From Roseateles sp. SL47 (lineage in GTDB: Bacteria; Pseudomonadota; Gammaproteobacteria; Burkholderiales; Burkholderiaceae_C), in contig NZ_CP113068.1 in the NCBI RefSeq assembly GCF_026625885.1, positions 4,464,001 through 4,528,000 on the forward strand: 64,000 bases of DNA, in the 5' to 3' direction. The notes beneath the pieces were generated by a model that was not told the origin of the DNA, searched no databases, and was given only the letters and a program-made list of their open reading frames with translations. Numbering within the stretch: the stretch's first letter is position 1; each line of letters starts with the position of its first letter. This document shows positions 37,799 to 48,459 of this stretch, one piece after another. Made by a program: the position numbers and the translations under genes.

Positions 37799-38965
37799 TC
37801 AGAAAAATGTGGTCTCGGTGGTCTGCGCCGGAGGAGCCTGCACCGGGCCACCACGGCTCACCGCCCGTTGTTCCGCGGTGGTGTAGCCCTCCGACAGCAA
37901 TTGGCTCCAGGCGGCCGGGTCCGGAGGGGTCCCCGTCACGGCGGATTGCTGCAAGGACACGCCCGCGCGCTGCATCGACTCACGCAATTGATCCAGGATC
38001 TGATGCACACGATCCTGGAACTGGAAGGACATCAGCAGCTGTTCCACCTGGGCCTTGACCCGTTCGCCCTGGGTGGTCTGCTCGACACTGCGCTGCTGGA
38101 GTTGGCCGATCGTGGCGTTCACCTGGGCCACCACGCGACTCACCGTTTCTTCGGACGCCTGAATGGCGTCGGTATCGCGCGATGCAGATTGGGCCGCCAG
38201 TTGCAGCGCCTGCTGCATGTGCTGATTGAACTCGCCGACCTGTGCGCCGATGCGCCGGCCGGTGTCGCCGGACTCGGCCGACAGCCGCCGGACCTCGCTG
38301 GCCACCACCGCAAAACCTCGCCCCGAAGGCCCCGCCCGCGCCGCTTCGATGGCTGCATTGATGGACAGGAGATTGGTGTGGCGCGCGATCTGGGAGACGT
38401 CCTCGGCCATGGTGTGAAGCCGCCCGGATGACTCACCGAGCGTGCGCACCGTCCCAAGAATTTCATTGCGCGACTGCACGAAACTGTTGAATTGGTCCAG
38501 CAGGCTGCGGAGTTGCGCGTCGCAGTCCGCCAAGGTGCCCAGCCGGTCCTGGTCGCCGGACGGGCTGCCAGGCTGGCCGACCAGGTTGTCCAACTGCTGG
38601 AGGATGTCGCTGAACGCGCCAAGCATCTCCTCGACAGCATCCCTCAGTTGAGTCTGGGCGGTGGCCACATGGGTGCCCCAGATGCGGGAGGCCTCTTCCA
38701 GACGGCTGGCAATGTCCTGGGACGCGTGGGGCGCTTGCGGTTCGCCCGACTGGATTCCACGACCTTGGACTCCCTGCCAGGCCAGTGCGGCCGCCGTGAT
38801 GCCCCAGACGATCCATCCCGCCGTCAGGCCCCCGACCGCCAGGGCAACGCCGGCCAGCAGCCAGAGCCCAAGGCTCAGCAGCCCGCGTCGCCGGCGAGCC
38901 TGGCCGGCCGACGCGCCGGCTGGCAGCGCATCGGACGCGGCGGATGGAGGGGCAGAACCGTTCAT
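37799..38965 (-). CDS. Membrane-anchored MCP-like signalling protein
   Basis: A 388-residue protein. ATG 38965 ([12 protein letters not shown]) is preferred, with AGGGA upstream; the same frame is open for another 560 bases, but that stretch has poor composition. Two hydrophobic helices lie close together (about 28-50 and 50-66), so there is almost no periplasmic sensor. The cytoplasmic part has a short receptor hairpin with [20 protein letters not shown] and [20 protein letters not shown], and near the end [14 protein letters not shown], a sequence typical of CheA-linked MCP-like proteins. It is the first gene of the chemotaxis operon. Confidence 0.85.
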   Translation of the reverse strand: MNGSAPPSAASDALPAGASAGQARRRRGLLSLGLWLLAGVALAVGGLTAGWIVWGITAAALAWQGVQGRGIQSGEPQAPHASQDIASRLEEASRIWGTHVATAQTQLRDAVEEMLGAFSDILQQLDNLVGQPGSPSGDQDRLGTLADCDAQLRSLLDQFNSFVQSRNEILGTVRTLGESSGRLHTMAEDVSQIARHTNLLSINAAIEAARAGPSGRGFAVVASEVRRLSAESGDTGRRIGAQVGEFNQHMQQALQLAAQSASRDTDAIQASEETVSRVVAQVNATIGQLQQRSVEQTTQGERVKAQVEQLLMSFQFQDRVHQILDQLRESMQRAGVSLQQSAVTGTPPDPAAWSQLLSEGYTTAEQRAVSRGGPVQAPPAQTTETTFF

Positions 38966-39263
38966 CTTCAAAGTTCCCTGAAAGCCAGAAATTTCATTTT
39001 TATCAATCAACGACGTCCACAATTTGATACCCAACGTCTCATGGATATCAGTATTGACGAATTGACGCGCGTTTGACCGTCGATTTTTCATGCTCGATGC
39101 GTGAAGCCGCCACTTCTGAGGAGAAGTTGGCGACTCACGACCGCAGGGAGACACACCCCTGGTGCTAGCCTCCCGGCCCGGGGTGTTCGGCCTCGACGTC
39201 ATCGCGAGGCTCGTCTCCAGGCCATCGGTAGGGCCTGGAACCGCACAAGGGCGGCGTCGGCGC
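38966..39263. other. Spacer upstream of the chemotaxis operon
   Basis: About 300 bases between the operon start and the 3' end of the retropepsin/TPR gene. The part nearest the operon (38985-39090) is AT-richer than its surroundings and is the likely promoter region; no clear sigma-28 consensus is seen. Confidence 0.45.
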
Positions 39264-41321
39264 TTAAAGGTCGCCGTGGTCCTCTTGGCTTCCCGGTTCC
39301 GCAGGCTCGCCCGCCGCCGAGGCCGCTTCGCCTGCGGGCACTGCCGCGTTGGGAGCTTGACCTGCGGCCCCCACTGGCGGCGCATCCGGTGCCACCCCGA
39401 AACCTGCTGCCCGCACTCGTTCGTCGATGCGTGGCTGCAGCTTGCGCGCGGCCTGCAGGTCTCGCTGGCTCGCGGCAGCGTCCTTGAGGGCCAGATTCGC
39501 CAGCCCCCGCCCATACAGCGCCCAGGCAAGGTCCGGCTTCAGCGCCACTGCGGCATCAAAGGCCTTGCGTGAGCGCTCCGCATCGCCCAAGCGCAGATAG
39601 GCCCAACCCAGGCTGTCGCGGGTCCCGGCGTCGGTCTTGTCACGCGAGACGGATTCCTTGCAGTCTTCCACCGCCAGCGGCAGGTCCACATTCATGCGGA
39701 CGCGGGCCCAGCAGCGCTTGTTGAGTGCACGTGCGCTTTTGGTGTCGTTCTCGTGGGTCGGCATCCACAAGGCCCATTGCCTCAATGCGTCCGGCAGGCG
39801 GTTCAGCGCCATGAACTGATCCGCCAAGGTCAGACGCTGTTGAGCGGAGGGGGCCAATTGGGTGTCCAGCACCTGCATGTCGGCCAAGGCGTCCTCCGGG
39901 CGGCGCAGACTCAGGCGCACCGACGCGCGTTGCAGCCGGGCATCGGCCAGACCGGCGTCCAGGCGCAGCGCTTCATCCAGGTCGGCCATCGCTTCTTTGG
40001 CTTTCCTTTGGGCCCACAACACCTGTGCCCGGTCCAGATGGTAGGGGGCCACCTCCGGCGCCAGCGTGATGGCCCGGCTCAGATCCTGCAGGGCCCGCTC
40101 TGGGTCATGGTTGGCCGCAAAGGCATTGCCGCGACGGGCCAGCGCGTCCGCATTGTTCTCGTCGACCTGCTGCGGGCGGGCAGCATAGGTCTGATCAAAG
40201 CGGTTCGGGTCGCCGCCCTTCTGCCTGGCAAAGATCGGGCTGCCATTCCAGGTGGCAAAAATCTTCTGCTGCTGGCGCGACACATAAATGCGGTGGGCCA
40301 GGAAGTAGTCCAAGCCCAGCACCATGCCATCGCTGTCATCAGCATCGTTGATCTGCATCTTGCTGTGGCTGATCTTCTCGCCGCTCAGCTCGAAGGTATT
40401 GATCACCCCCACATAGGATTCGGCCTTGCCGCGACCGACGCCGCCGACATGGCCATCGGCCTGCAGCGAGTCCTTGGAGATGCCCGCAGACTTGGCCGCG
40501 TTCAGCGTCAACGCTGTTTCGGGCGCACCGGTATCCATCAGGGCGGTGGTGGCCTTGCCGTTGATGTTCACTTCCACCCGGACGGCGGTGTCCTTGCTGC
40601 CTCTGGCCCGCTCCAGCGGCGCGACGATCACCGGGGCATCGCCAGCCCAATAGGCCATGTTGGCCTTGGCACAGTCGCTGCTGGGCAAGGCCAGGCGGAT
40701 GACGCCATGGGCCAGGTCGTATTCCGTGTCCGCCACGGACAGGATGTTGCGCCCCAGGATGCCCATGATGCCGGCGCCCAGTTCATTCCCGCCGACGATG
40801 AATTCCACCCGCTTCATTTCAGCGCCCCGCAGCCCGACGTGCTCCACGCGGGTGAGCTGGGCATCAATGGCGCCGGTATAGCCCTCAATGCTCATGCTGA
40901 ACGGCAGATTGCGAAGTGGCAGTTGCAGTTGTGCAGCGGTGGATTCAGTCAGCATGCTGAAAAACGCACCGCTGTCCACCAGCACCGGCACTTCGGTGCC
41001 GTTCAGCACCAGCGTGGCCACCGGGCGCGAATGGATGATGCGCACCGGAATCTCCATGCTGCTGACGGTGCAGGCCGCCCAGGCGGGCGCAGATAACGCG
41101 CAAGCGCCCCCCAGCGCCCCACCCAACAGCTGATGAAACACCCGCTTCGCGACCCACGTCCTGACCGGGTCCCCTTCCGACGCCCTGCCCGAGATCGCAC
41201 CCCGATGCGGACCTTGCTGGCCGGCCCTTCGCTCGATGCCGGTGTTTAATTGCGTGAATCCCTGTAACACCCCGTCCTCCCGTGACTGTGCCTGTTGCTT
41301 TTTGATTGGGGGCAGAATCAT
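39264..41321 (-). CDS. Tandem retropepsin-like aspartic protease with TPR repeats
   Basis: About 685 residues. After a hydrophobic export segment ([18 protein letters not shown]) come two retropepsin-like domains in one chain, each with a catalytic-type motif: [14 protein letters not shown] in the first and [13 protein letters not shown] in the second. The second is followed by a SKMQINDAD...GLDYF flap-like part. The C-terminal half holds about six TPR units (from [20 protein letters not shown] to [20 protein letters not shown]) and an Ala/Pro-rich tail. The start is uncertain: ATG 41321 leaves a long leader before the hydrophobic segment, and a GTG near 41138 is possible. It is probably periplasmic or secreted. 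The substrate is unknown. Confidence 0.75.
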   Translation of the reverse strand: MILPPIKKQQAQSREDGVLQGFTQLNTGIERRAGQQGPHRGAISGRASEGDPVRTWVAKRVFHQLLGGALGGACALSAPAWAACTVSSMEIPVRIIHSRPVATLVLNGTEVPVLVDSGAFFSMLTESTAAQLQLPLRNLPFSMSIEGYTGAIDAQLTRVEHVGLRGAEMKRVEFIVGGNELGAGIMGILGRNILSVADTEYDLAHGVIRLALPSSDCAKANMAYWAGDAPVIVAPLERARGSKDTAVRVEVNINGKATTALMDTGAPETALTLNAAKSAGISKDSLQADGHVGGVGRGKAESYVGVINTFELSGEKISHSKMQINDADDSDGMVLGLDYFLAHRIYVSRQQQKIFATWNGSPIFARQKGGDPNRFDQTYAARPQQVDENNADALARRGNAFAANHDPERALQDLSRAITLAPEVAPYHLDRAQVLWAQRKAKEAMADLDEALRLDAGLADARLQRASVRLSLRRPEDALADMQVLDTQLAPSAQQRLTLADQFMALNRLPDALRQWALWMPTHENDTKSARALNKRCWARVRMNVDLPLAVEDCKESVSRDKTDAGTRDSLGWAYLRLGDAERSRKAFDAAVALKPDLAWALYGRGLANLALKDAAASQRDLQAARKLQPRIDERVRAAGFGVAPDAPPVGAAGQAPNAAVPAGEAASAAGEPAEPGSQEDHGDL

Positions 41322-41518
41322 ACCGTGCAGCAGCTCCCGGAGCCGGTCCCTGGCGGAGGCGCCGCCACGCACGTCTGGTTGCTTGATGAAACGGTCATGA
41401 AACGGCTGCCTGCGACAGTTCCCTTCTATTAGAGGACCGGGAGAGATCCACCTGAGCGCGTGAGCCACTCACCCCTTGGGGCGACATTGGACGGATCCAG
41501 TCATCAGGGATGGTTGTC

Positions 41519-41911
41519 ATGCGGGTTCAGCTTCATCAATTTCGGCAATTACACGGCAGCATGGCCACGGTGACCTTCGAGTCGCCGCTGGGCTGGGGCA
41601 CCGCGCAATGGGTCGGCCTTCGCCCTGAAGAAGGCGCCACCCGGCAAGTGGAGCTGGGCGTTCCGGGTGTGTTGACCTGGGGCTATGAAGTGGCCGGTAC
41701 CCGGCATGAAGCATCGATCTTCGAGGAAGAAGGCCGGGTGTGCCTGGTGGGGCGGGTGCGCTGGAGCGGCGAAGACGGTGTGACCGCTGTGCAGGTGGGC
41801 AGCGACCTGGTTCTGATCCAGATCTCCAACGCCCCCAGCATCGTGCCAGCCCAGCTGATCATTCGCGCGCCGCGTCTGCAGCTGTTTGATGTGATTGCCT
41901 GTGCGGCCTGA
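41519..41911 (+). CDS. Hypothetical protein, 130 residues
   Basis: A small soluble protein of unknown function with no signal peptide or membrane helix. It is beta-rich in pattern (short alternating hydrophobic strands: ATVTFESPLGWGTAQWVGL, EASIFEEEGRVCLVGRVRW, DLVLIQISNAPSIVPAQLII). ATG 41519 is preferred over ATG 41510, because AGGGA sits eight bases upstream of the former. A rho-independent terminator follows at about 100 bases. Codon use matches the neighbours, so it is likely a real gene. Confidence 0.65.
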   Translation: MRVQLHQFRQLHGSMATVTFESPLGWGTAQWVGLRPEEGATRQVELGVPGVLTWGYEVAGTRHEASIFEEEGRVCLVGRVRWSGEDGVTAVQVGSDLVLIQISNAPSIVPAQLIIRAPRLQLFDVIACAA

Positions 41912-42016
41912 CGCGGTGGACGCACCTGACCTGCTGGCAACAACGGCGCCCCCGGGGCCGCGCCTGACACCGCGCCCGACACCAAGATAACCTCCTGCTT
42001 CCCCTAAGCAGACTTG

Positions 42017-42041
42017 CCCAGGCTCCGGCCTGGGTTTTTTT
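42017..42041 (+). terminator. Rho-independent terminator
   Basis: Stem CCCAGGC (42017-42023), loop TCCG, stem GCCTGGG (42028-42034), then seven T. It ends the transcript of the small hypothetical gene and isolates the serine acetyltransferase gene. Confidence 0.9.
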
Positions 42042-42151
42042 ATATCTGCCCGGCCCCACCGCTGTGCAGGATTCCTGATTTTGATAGGCTGCCGCCTCGA
42101 ACCCTCTCTTGGGCTTTTTCAGTCGCCGAGCACGGCGTCAAGGATTTGAGC

Positions 42152-43075
42152 GTGAGCACTGCCCCCAAGCGCCCCGGCGGCGACTGGCCTCTGGATGATG
42201 TTGTTGCCGGCCTGCGTGCCGCCCGCCAGGCCTGGCGCGATCACCATCGGCCCCATGAGCCGCGAGGCCGTGAGCTGCCGTCCACCGAGCTGCTGGATAC
42301 CATCGTGCAGGGCTTGCGGGGGGTGCTGTTTCCGCTGCGACTGGGCCCGCCCACCTTGCGGCCGGAAGCGGAGGACTACTACATCGGCCACACCCTGGAC
42401 ACCCAGTTGCAGGCCCTGCGCCAGCAGGTGCTGCTGGAACTGAGTTCCGCCAATGGCGGCGCCTCGGAAGACCTGGCCGAACGCGCCGACCAGTTGACCG
42501 CCGACTTCGCCCGCGAGCTGCCGACGATTCGCCGTCTGCTGGACGCCGATGTGCTGGCCGCCTTCCAGGGCGACCCTGCGGCGCGCAGCGTGGATGAGGT
42601 GCTGCTGTGCTACCCCGGCATCACCGCCATGATCCACCACCGTCTGGCCCACCAGCTCTACACCCTGGGCGTGCCACTGCTGGCCCGCATCGTGGCCGAG
42701 CTGGCGCACAGCCGCACGGGGATCGACATCCACCCGGGCGCCACCATCGGCCCGGGCCTGTTCATCGACCACGGCACCGGCGTCGTGATTGGTGAAACCG
42801 CCGTGATCGGTGAACGCGTGCGGATCTATCAGGCGGTGACACTGGGCGCCCGCAGCTTCCCCACGGATGAACAGGGCCAGATCCGCAAAGGCGCACCGCG
42901 CCACCCGGTGGTGGAAGATGATGTGGTGATCTACGCCGGTGCCACCATCCTGGGCCGAATCACCCTGGGCAAGGGCGCCGTGATCGGTGGCAATGTCTGG
43001 CTGACCCGCAGTGTCGAACCGGGCAGCCATATCAGCCAGGCCAATTCGCAGAGTCAGGCGGCCGGGTTGGTCTGA
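42152..43075 (+). CDS. epsC: Serine O-acetyltransferase (EpsC/CysE type)
   Basis: A 307-residue left-handed beta-helix acetyltransferase that makes O-acetylserine, the precursor of cysteine. GTG 42152 is chosen because AAGGA lies eight bases upstream; the upstream in-frame codons have poor composition. The N-terminal helical domain (about 1-185) contains DEVLLCYPGITAMIHHRLAH. The hexapeptide repeats include GIDIHPGATIGPGLFIDHGT and VVIGETAVIGERVRIYQAVT, with the catalytic Asp-His region in IDHGTG. The longer N-terminus is typical of the EpsC-like form. Its 3' end overlaps the convergent nitronate monooxygenase gene by 22 bases. Confidence 0.9.
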   Translation: MSTAPKRPGGDWPLDDVVAGLRAARQAWRDHHRPHEPRGRELPSTELLDTIVQGLRGVLFPLRLGPPTLRPEAEDYYIGHTLDTQLQALRQQVLLELSSANGGASEDLAERADQLTADFARELPTIRRLLDADVLAAFQGDPAARSVDEVLLCYPGITAMIHHRLAHQLYTLGVPLLARIVAELAHSRTGIDIHPGATIGPGLFIDHGTGVVIGETAVIGERVRIYQAVTLGARSFPTDEQGQIRKGAPRHPVVEDDVVIYAGATILGRITLGKGAVIGGNVWLTRSVEPGSHISQANSQSQAAGLV

Positions 43076-44271
43076 GGCACACCCGGCGTTAGCACGCGCT
43101 CCAGCAGCTCCCGCACCGACGCGAGCTGTGACCCAAACGGCAACGCCCCCTTGCCGCGGAAGAACAGACCCTTGTCGACCTCCCCGCGCAGGGCAGCGGC
43201 CAGCCGTTGGTCAATGCAGAACTGCCCCCAGCCCTTGAGCCCGTCGCGCAGGCCGCATTGGGCCAGGCAGTCAAAGGCCATGGTGCAGTGCTTCTTCAGC
43301 TGCACCACCGACTGCAGCCGACTTTCCGCCCCCAGGTATTTGCGCAGCCAGGGGGTCATCACCGCACGGGCCGGCAGACCGGCCACGCTGGTGAATTCCA
43401 CCAGGGCATCATCGGACGCCTCGGCCAGGACCCGCTTGAATTCGGGATGGGCATCACATTCATGGGTGGCCACAAACGGTGTGCCCATCTGAACGCCGTC
43501 CGCCCCGAGCGATTGAAGCCGCTGAATGTCTTCACACCGGCGAATGCCACCAGCCGCGATCAGGGGGACGCGGCCTTCCATGCCAGCGTCCCGGATCCAT
43601 TGGCGGACGGCGGGAATGACCACCTCGAAGTCAAACCGCGCATCGCTGACATCGGCCACCTTGGCGGCGCCCAGATGGCCGCCGGCATGGCCGGGATGCT
43701 CGATGATGATGGCGTCCGGCACCCGCTTGCGGCGCTCCCATTTGCGCCACAGCAGCGACACGCCCCGGGCATCCGAGAGGATGGGCACCAGGGCGGTCTT
43801 GGGATGGTCACTGGCCAGGTCGGGCAGTTCCAGCGGGAGGCCGGCGCCGACCACCAGCGCATCAATGCCCTGCTCCAGCGCCGTGCGAACGGAGGCCGCG
43901 TAGTCGCTCACCGCGCGCATGATGTTCACCGCCAGCAAGCCGCTGTGTTTGCAGAGTTCCCGCGCGCGCTCAATCTCACGGGCCAAGGCCACCTGGTTGG
44001 CGGCCACGATGGCGTTCTTGCGGGTCTCCAGGTCGTTGCCGATGCGCTCGGGGCTGCAATCGGCCATCAGGTCCGGGTGGTGGCGGCGCAGGTCCACCGA
44101 CGAGATGGTGCCCATGGCGCCCAGCGCGGCCACGCTGCCAGCCAGCCGATGGGCGGACACCCCCACGCCCATGCCCCCTTGAACAATGGGAAGCAGTTGG
44201 CGGCCAGCCAGCGACAAGGGCTGAAGCCCGGCCAGCTTGAGGCGGTCGAACAAGGACGAGGTGCTGGGCAT
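43054..44271 (-). CDS. Nitronate monooxygenase-like FMN enzyme
   Basis: A 405-residue FMN-dependent TIM-barrel protein. The N-terminal QLLPIVQGGMGVGVSAHRLA, the central EHPGHAGGHLGA and the phosphate-binding IAAGGIRRCEDIQRLQSLGA with VQMGTPFVATHEC are the standard pattern. Family members oxidise alkyl nitronates, although some are FabK-like enoyl reductases. ATG 44271 is used; the TTG at 44286 is also in frame. It lies about 90 bases downstream of frmA but is not clearly in the same operon. Confidence 0.85.
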   Translation of the reverse strand: MPSTSSLFDRLKLAGLQPLSLAGRQLLPIVQGGMGVGVSAHRLAGSVAALGAMGTISSVDLRRHHPDLMADCSPERIGNDLETRKNAIVAANQVALAREIERARELCKHSGLLAVNIMRAVSDYAASVRTALEQGIDALVVGAGLPLELPDLASDHPKTALVPILSDARGVSLLWRKWERRKRVPDAIIIEHPGHAGGHLGAAKVADVSDARFDFEVVIPAVRQWIRDAGMEGRVPLIAAGGIRRCEDIQRLQSLGADGVQMGTPFVATHECDAHPEFKRVLAEASDDALVEFTSVAGLPARAVMTPWLRKYLGAESRLQSVVQLKKHCTMAFDCLAQCGLRDGLKGWGQFCIDQRLAAALRGEVDKGLFFRGKGALPFGSQLASVRELLERVLTPGVPQTNPAA

Positions 44272-44364
44272 GAAGCGGCCGATCAATCAGTCGTGAAACG
44301 ACCCATCCTGCCAGTCATGCCTCCGCCTGTCCTTGCACAAAATCAAAGGCGGGAGCGGCGGCGC

Positions 44365-45814
<1,450 letters not shown>

Positions 45815-45825
45815 GGCCGGGAGTC

Positions 45826-45844
45826 TATACCCCCAGGGGGTATA
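45826..45844. promoter_or_regulatory. FrmR operator palindrome
   Basis: TATACCCCCAGGGGGTATA is a perfect 19-base inverted repeat with a central A, 11 bases before the frmR start. An AT-flanked G/C tract is the hallmark of CsoR/FrmR family operators, so it is probably the autoregulatory site for frmRA. Confidence 0.85.
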
Positions 45845-45986
45845 CGCGAGGTTTTTTTTTGACCACATCCCCTCCAACGGGGACACCATCCGCCCCTCCA
45901 CAAGGGCAGGCCTGCGGGCTTTGCCTTGCGGCGGTCGCAAGATGCTTCTAGGCTGGGACTCTTTGGCGCTTCTGGAGCAGTTCCGC

Positions 45987-47381
45987 ATGGGGTCCAACAC
46001 CTTTGATGCCATTGTGATCGGCGCCGGGCAGGCCGGGCCGCCCCTGGCGGAGCGCATGTCCCAGGCCGGCTGGCGGGTGGCGGTGATCGAACGCAGCCGC
46101 GTCGGAGGGACCTGCGTCAACACCGGCTGCATCCCCACCAAGGCGATGGTGGCCAGCGCCCACGCGGCGTGGGTGGTTCAGCAGGCGCATCGATGGGGCA
46201 TCCGGGTGCCGGACGGTGCCGAGGTCGACCTGCCTGCCGTGCTGGCGCGCAAGGACCGGATCTCCGGGAAGTCGAGGCAGAGTGTGGAGCTGTGGTTGCG
46301 TGGCATGAAGCAGGTGGAACTGATCATGGGCCATGCGCAGTTTGAAGATCCGAACACCGTACGGGTCGGCGACCGCCGCCTGACGGCCGGGCGCATGTTC
46401 ATCAACGTGGGTGGACGCCCCGCCCAGACGGGTGTGCAAGGACTGCAGGATGTGCCCTGGCTCACCAATGCCAGCATCATGCAGGTGGACCGCCTGCCCC
46501 GGCATCTGGTGGTGGTGGGCGGCAGCTACATCGGCTTGGAGTTTGCCCAGATGTTCCGACGCTTCGGCTCCGAAGTCACGGTGGTGCAGCGCGCCGCTCA
46601 ACTGGTGCCGCGCGAAGATGCGGATGTGGCGCAGGCCCTGCAACGCCTGCTGGAGAACGAAGGCATCCAGATCCGCACCGGTGCGGAATGTGTGCGGCTG
46701 GCACCGGCCCGGGATGAGATTGCGGTGGAGGTGAACTGCACAGAAGGGGACCCGCGCCTGCATGGCAGCCACGTGCTGATTGCCACTGGGCGGCAGCCCA
46801 ACACCCAGGATCTGGGCCTGGAGCGGGCCGGTGTGGTGCTGGATGAGCGCGGGTATGTCCAGGTCAATGACCAGCTGCAGTCGAACGTGCCCCACATCTG
46901 GGCCCTGGGCGACTGCAACGGCCGCGGGGCCTTCACCCACACGGCATGGAACGATTTCGAGGTGGTGGCGGCCAACCTGTTCGAGGCCGCCGGCCGCAGC
47001 GTGAAGGACCGGATGGTGACCTATGCGCTGTACACCGATCCGCCGCTGGCCCGCATCGGTCCGAGCGAGCAGGAGGTGCGCAAGAGCAGCCGCCCCGCCC
47101 TCATCGGCACGCGGCCGATGTCCCGGGTGGGCCGGGCGGTGGAGAAAGGCGAAGACACCGGCTTTATCAAGCTGATCGTGGATGCGCAGACCCAGGCGCT
47201 GGTCAGTGCCACCCTGCTGGGCGTTGATGGGGACGAAGCCATCCATTCATTGCTGGATGTGATGGCCGCCAAACGCCCCTACACCGACATCACGACCGGC
47301 GGCGTGCGGATCCATCCGACCGTGAGCGAACTGCTGCCCACCGTCCTGCAATCGCTCAAGCCGATGGCGACGGACGGGTGA
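45987..47381 (+). CDS. Pyridine nucleotide-disulfide oxidoreductase (MerA/Lpd-like)
   Basis: A 464-residue flavoprotein disulfide oxidoreductase. The FAD motif is AIVIGAGQAGPPLAERMSQA, and the redox-active cysteines are in GGTCVNTGCIPTKAMVA. The NAD(P) motif is VVVGGSYIGLEFAQMFRRFG, the second FAD contact is IWALGDCNGRGAFTHTAWND, and the dimer-domain catalytic His is in IHPTVSELLPTVL. It lacks the N-terminal metal-binding domain and C-terminal Cys pair of true mercuric reductase. ATG 45987 has GGAG upstream. It is divergent from frmR, and the FrmR operator lies in the shared upstream region. Its 3' end overlaps the convergent LysR gene by 26 bases. The substrate is unknown. Confidence 0.85.
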   Translation: MGSNTFDAIVIGAGQAGPPLAERMSQAGWRVAVIERSRVGGTCVNTGCIPTKAMVASAHAAWVVQQAHRWGIRVPDGAEVDLPAVLARKDRISGKSRQSVELWLRGMKQVELIMGHAQFEDPNTVRVGDRRLTAGRMFINVGGRPAQTGVQGLQDVPWLTNASIMQVDRLPRHLVVVGGSYIGLEFAQMFRRFGSEVTVVQRAAQLVPREDADVAQALQRLLENEGIQIRTGAECVRLAPARDEIAVEVNCTEGDPRLHGSHVLIATGRQPNTQDLGLERAGVVLDERGYVQVNDQLQSNVPHIWALGDCNGRGAFTHTAWNDFEVVAANLFEAAGRSVKDRMVTYALYTDPPLARIGPSEQEVRKSSRPALIGTRPMSRVGRAVEKGEDTGFIKLIVDAQTQALVSATLLGVDGDEAIHSLLDVMAAKRPYTDITTGGVRIHPTVSELLPTVLQSLKPMATDG

Positions 47382-48255
47382 CGTCCGGCGCGACCGGGGC
47401 GACCGCGGCGGCCGGCGCGACCTGCGTCACGGCGCGAAGCCCCTCCAGCGCTGGCGCCACCACACTCATGTCAGCGCCTTCAGCAAACACGGCGTACGCC
47501 GGATACAGAAACTCCGGCGCGCCTCGGACCCGGTGCAGCCGGCCGCTATCCAGATACTTCTGCATCACCTGCAGACGGAAATAGGCGGTACCTCCCGCGG
47601 CCAGCACATATTCCCGCCCCAGCGGCCCCAGGCCCGCACTCACGCCTGCATTGACCAGATGCGGGAAGGCCAGCCCGTGCTGCGCCGCAAATTCCGGCCC
47701 CCAATCGACATAGACGTAATCTTCCGGATGCAGTGTGGCGGAGGCACGGGTGGTGACCAGCACCAGTTTCTCTTCCAGCAGCAGCTCGATGCGCAGCCCC
47801 GGCCGCAGTTGCGGTGCATAGACCACGGCCACATCCAGCGTGCCGGCCGCCACACGCTCGATCAAGTCATGGGACAGCCCGACCTCGGTTCGCAACGCGA
47901 GATGAGGCGCGGACGTGCGCATGCGCAGCAGCCAGTCCAGCAGCAGCGGATCCCAGAGGCTCAGCTCACAGCCGATGGTGATGACCGATTCACGGCCCGG
48001 CGGCAACGCCACGTGATGTCGGGCACGTTCCCACACCTGCACCAGCATCGACGCGTGCCGGGTGAACTGCTCGCCGGCATGGGTGAGCGTGGCCCCCGCC
48101 TTATTGCGCACAAAGAGCTTGGCGTCCAAGTGCTCTTCCAGCGTCCGGACCCGGGCGCTGACCGCCGTTTGGGTGATGTGCAGGTTTTCGGCCGCTCGCA
48201 CAAAACTGCCCGACGCCACGATCTCAAGAAAGGTCCGGGCCAGGGTGATGTCCAT
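47356..48255 (-). CDS. LysR-family transcriptional regulator
   Basis: A 299-residue regulator. The helix-turn-helix is in ARTFLEIVASGSFVRAAENL and HITQTAVSARVRTLEEHLDA; the effector-binding domain follows from about residue 90. The C-terminal tail is an Ala/Pro/Val-rich low-complexity extension. It is divergent from the periplasmic binding protein gene at 48460. An AATGCA-N7-TGCATT inverted repeat lies 36 bases upstream of its start, consistent with autoregulation and control of the divergent gene. The inducer is unknown. Confidence 0.9.
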   Translation of the reverse strand: MDITLARTFLEIVASGSFVRAAENLHITQTAVSARVRTLEEHLDAKLFVRNKAGATLTHAGEQFTRHASMLVQVWERARHHVALPPGRESVITIGCELSLWDPLLLDWLLRMRTSAPHLALRTEVGLSHDLIERVAAGTLDVAVVYAPQLRPGLRIELLLEEKLVLVTTRASATLHPEDYVYVDWGPEFAAQHGLAFPHLVNAGVSAGLGPLGREYVLAAGGTAYFRLQVMQKYLDSGRLHRVRGAPEFLYPAYAVFAEGADMSVVAPALEGLRAVTQVAPAAAVAPVAPDVTRPSPSA

Positions 48256-48290
48256 GGGGCACAGGCGCTTGAATGCGCTTTGAGAATTTC

Positions 48291-48309
48291 AATGCATTAT
48301 TTTTGCATT
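48291..48309. promoter_or_regulatory. LysR-type operator candidate
   Basis: AATGCA (48291-48296) and TGCATT (48304-48309) form a perfect 6-base inverted repeat with a 7-base AT-rich centre, in the space between the divergent LysR and binding-protein genes. Confidence 0.6.
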
Positions 48310-48397
48310 CAATCAACAATAAGAATCGCTTTACCAAGAGGCAAAACTTCGCCACCATGCGACCCTCAGCGATTACCCCAATTGCCAAGACGATTGA

Positions 48398-48417
48398 TTC
48401 GTGAAACTTGTCACGAA
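48398..48417. promoter_or_regulatory. Perfect inverted repeat before the binding-protein gene
   Basis: TTCGTGA (48398-48404), six bases, TCACGAA (48411-48417). It lies 42 bases before ATG 48460 and may be a second operator or an mRNA leader hairpin; no T run follows, so it is not a terminator. Confidence 0.5.
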
Positions 48418-48459
48418 ACGTAGCCCTCGTGGATCGTCTGGCCCCACCAGCACGCCCCG

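Noticed and set aside
45987..47381. Mercuric reductase (merA)
   Set aside because: It lacks the N-terminal heavy-metal domain and the C-terminal Cys-Cys, and no merR/merT genes are present; only the general disulfide oxidoreductase family is supported.
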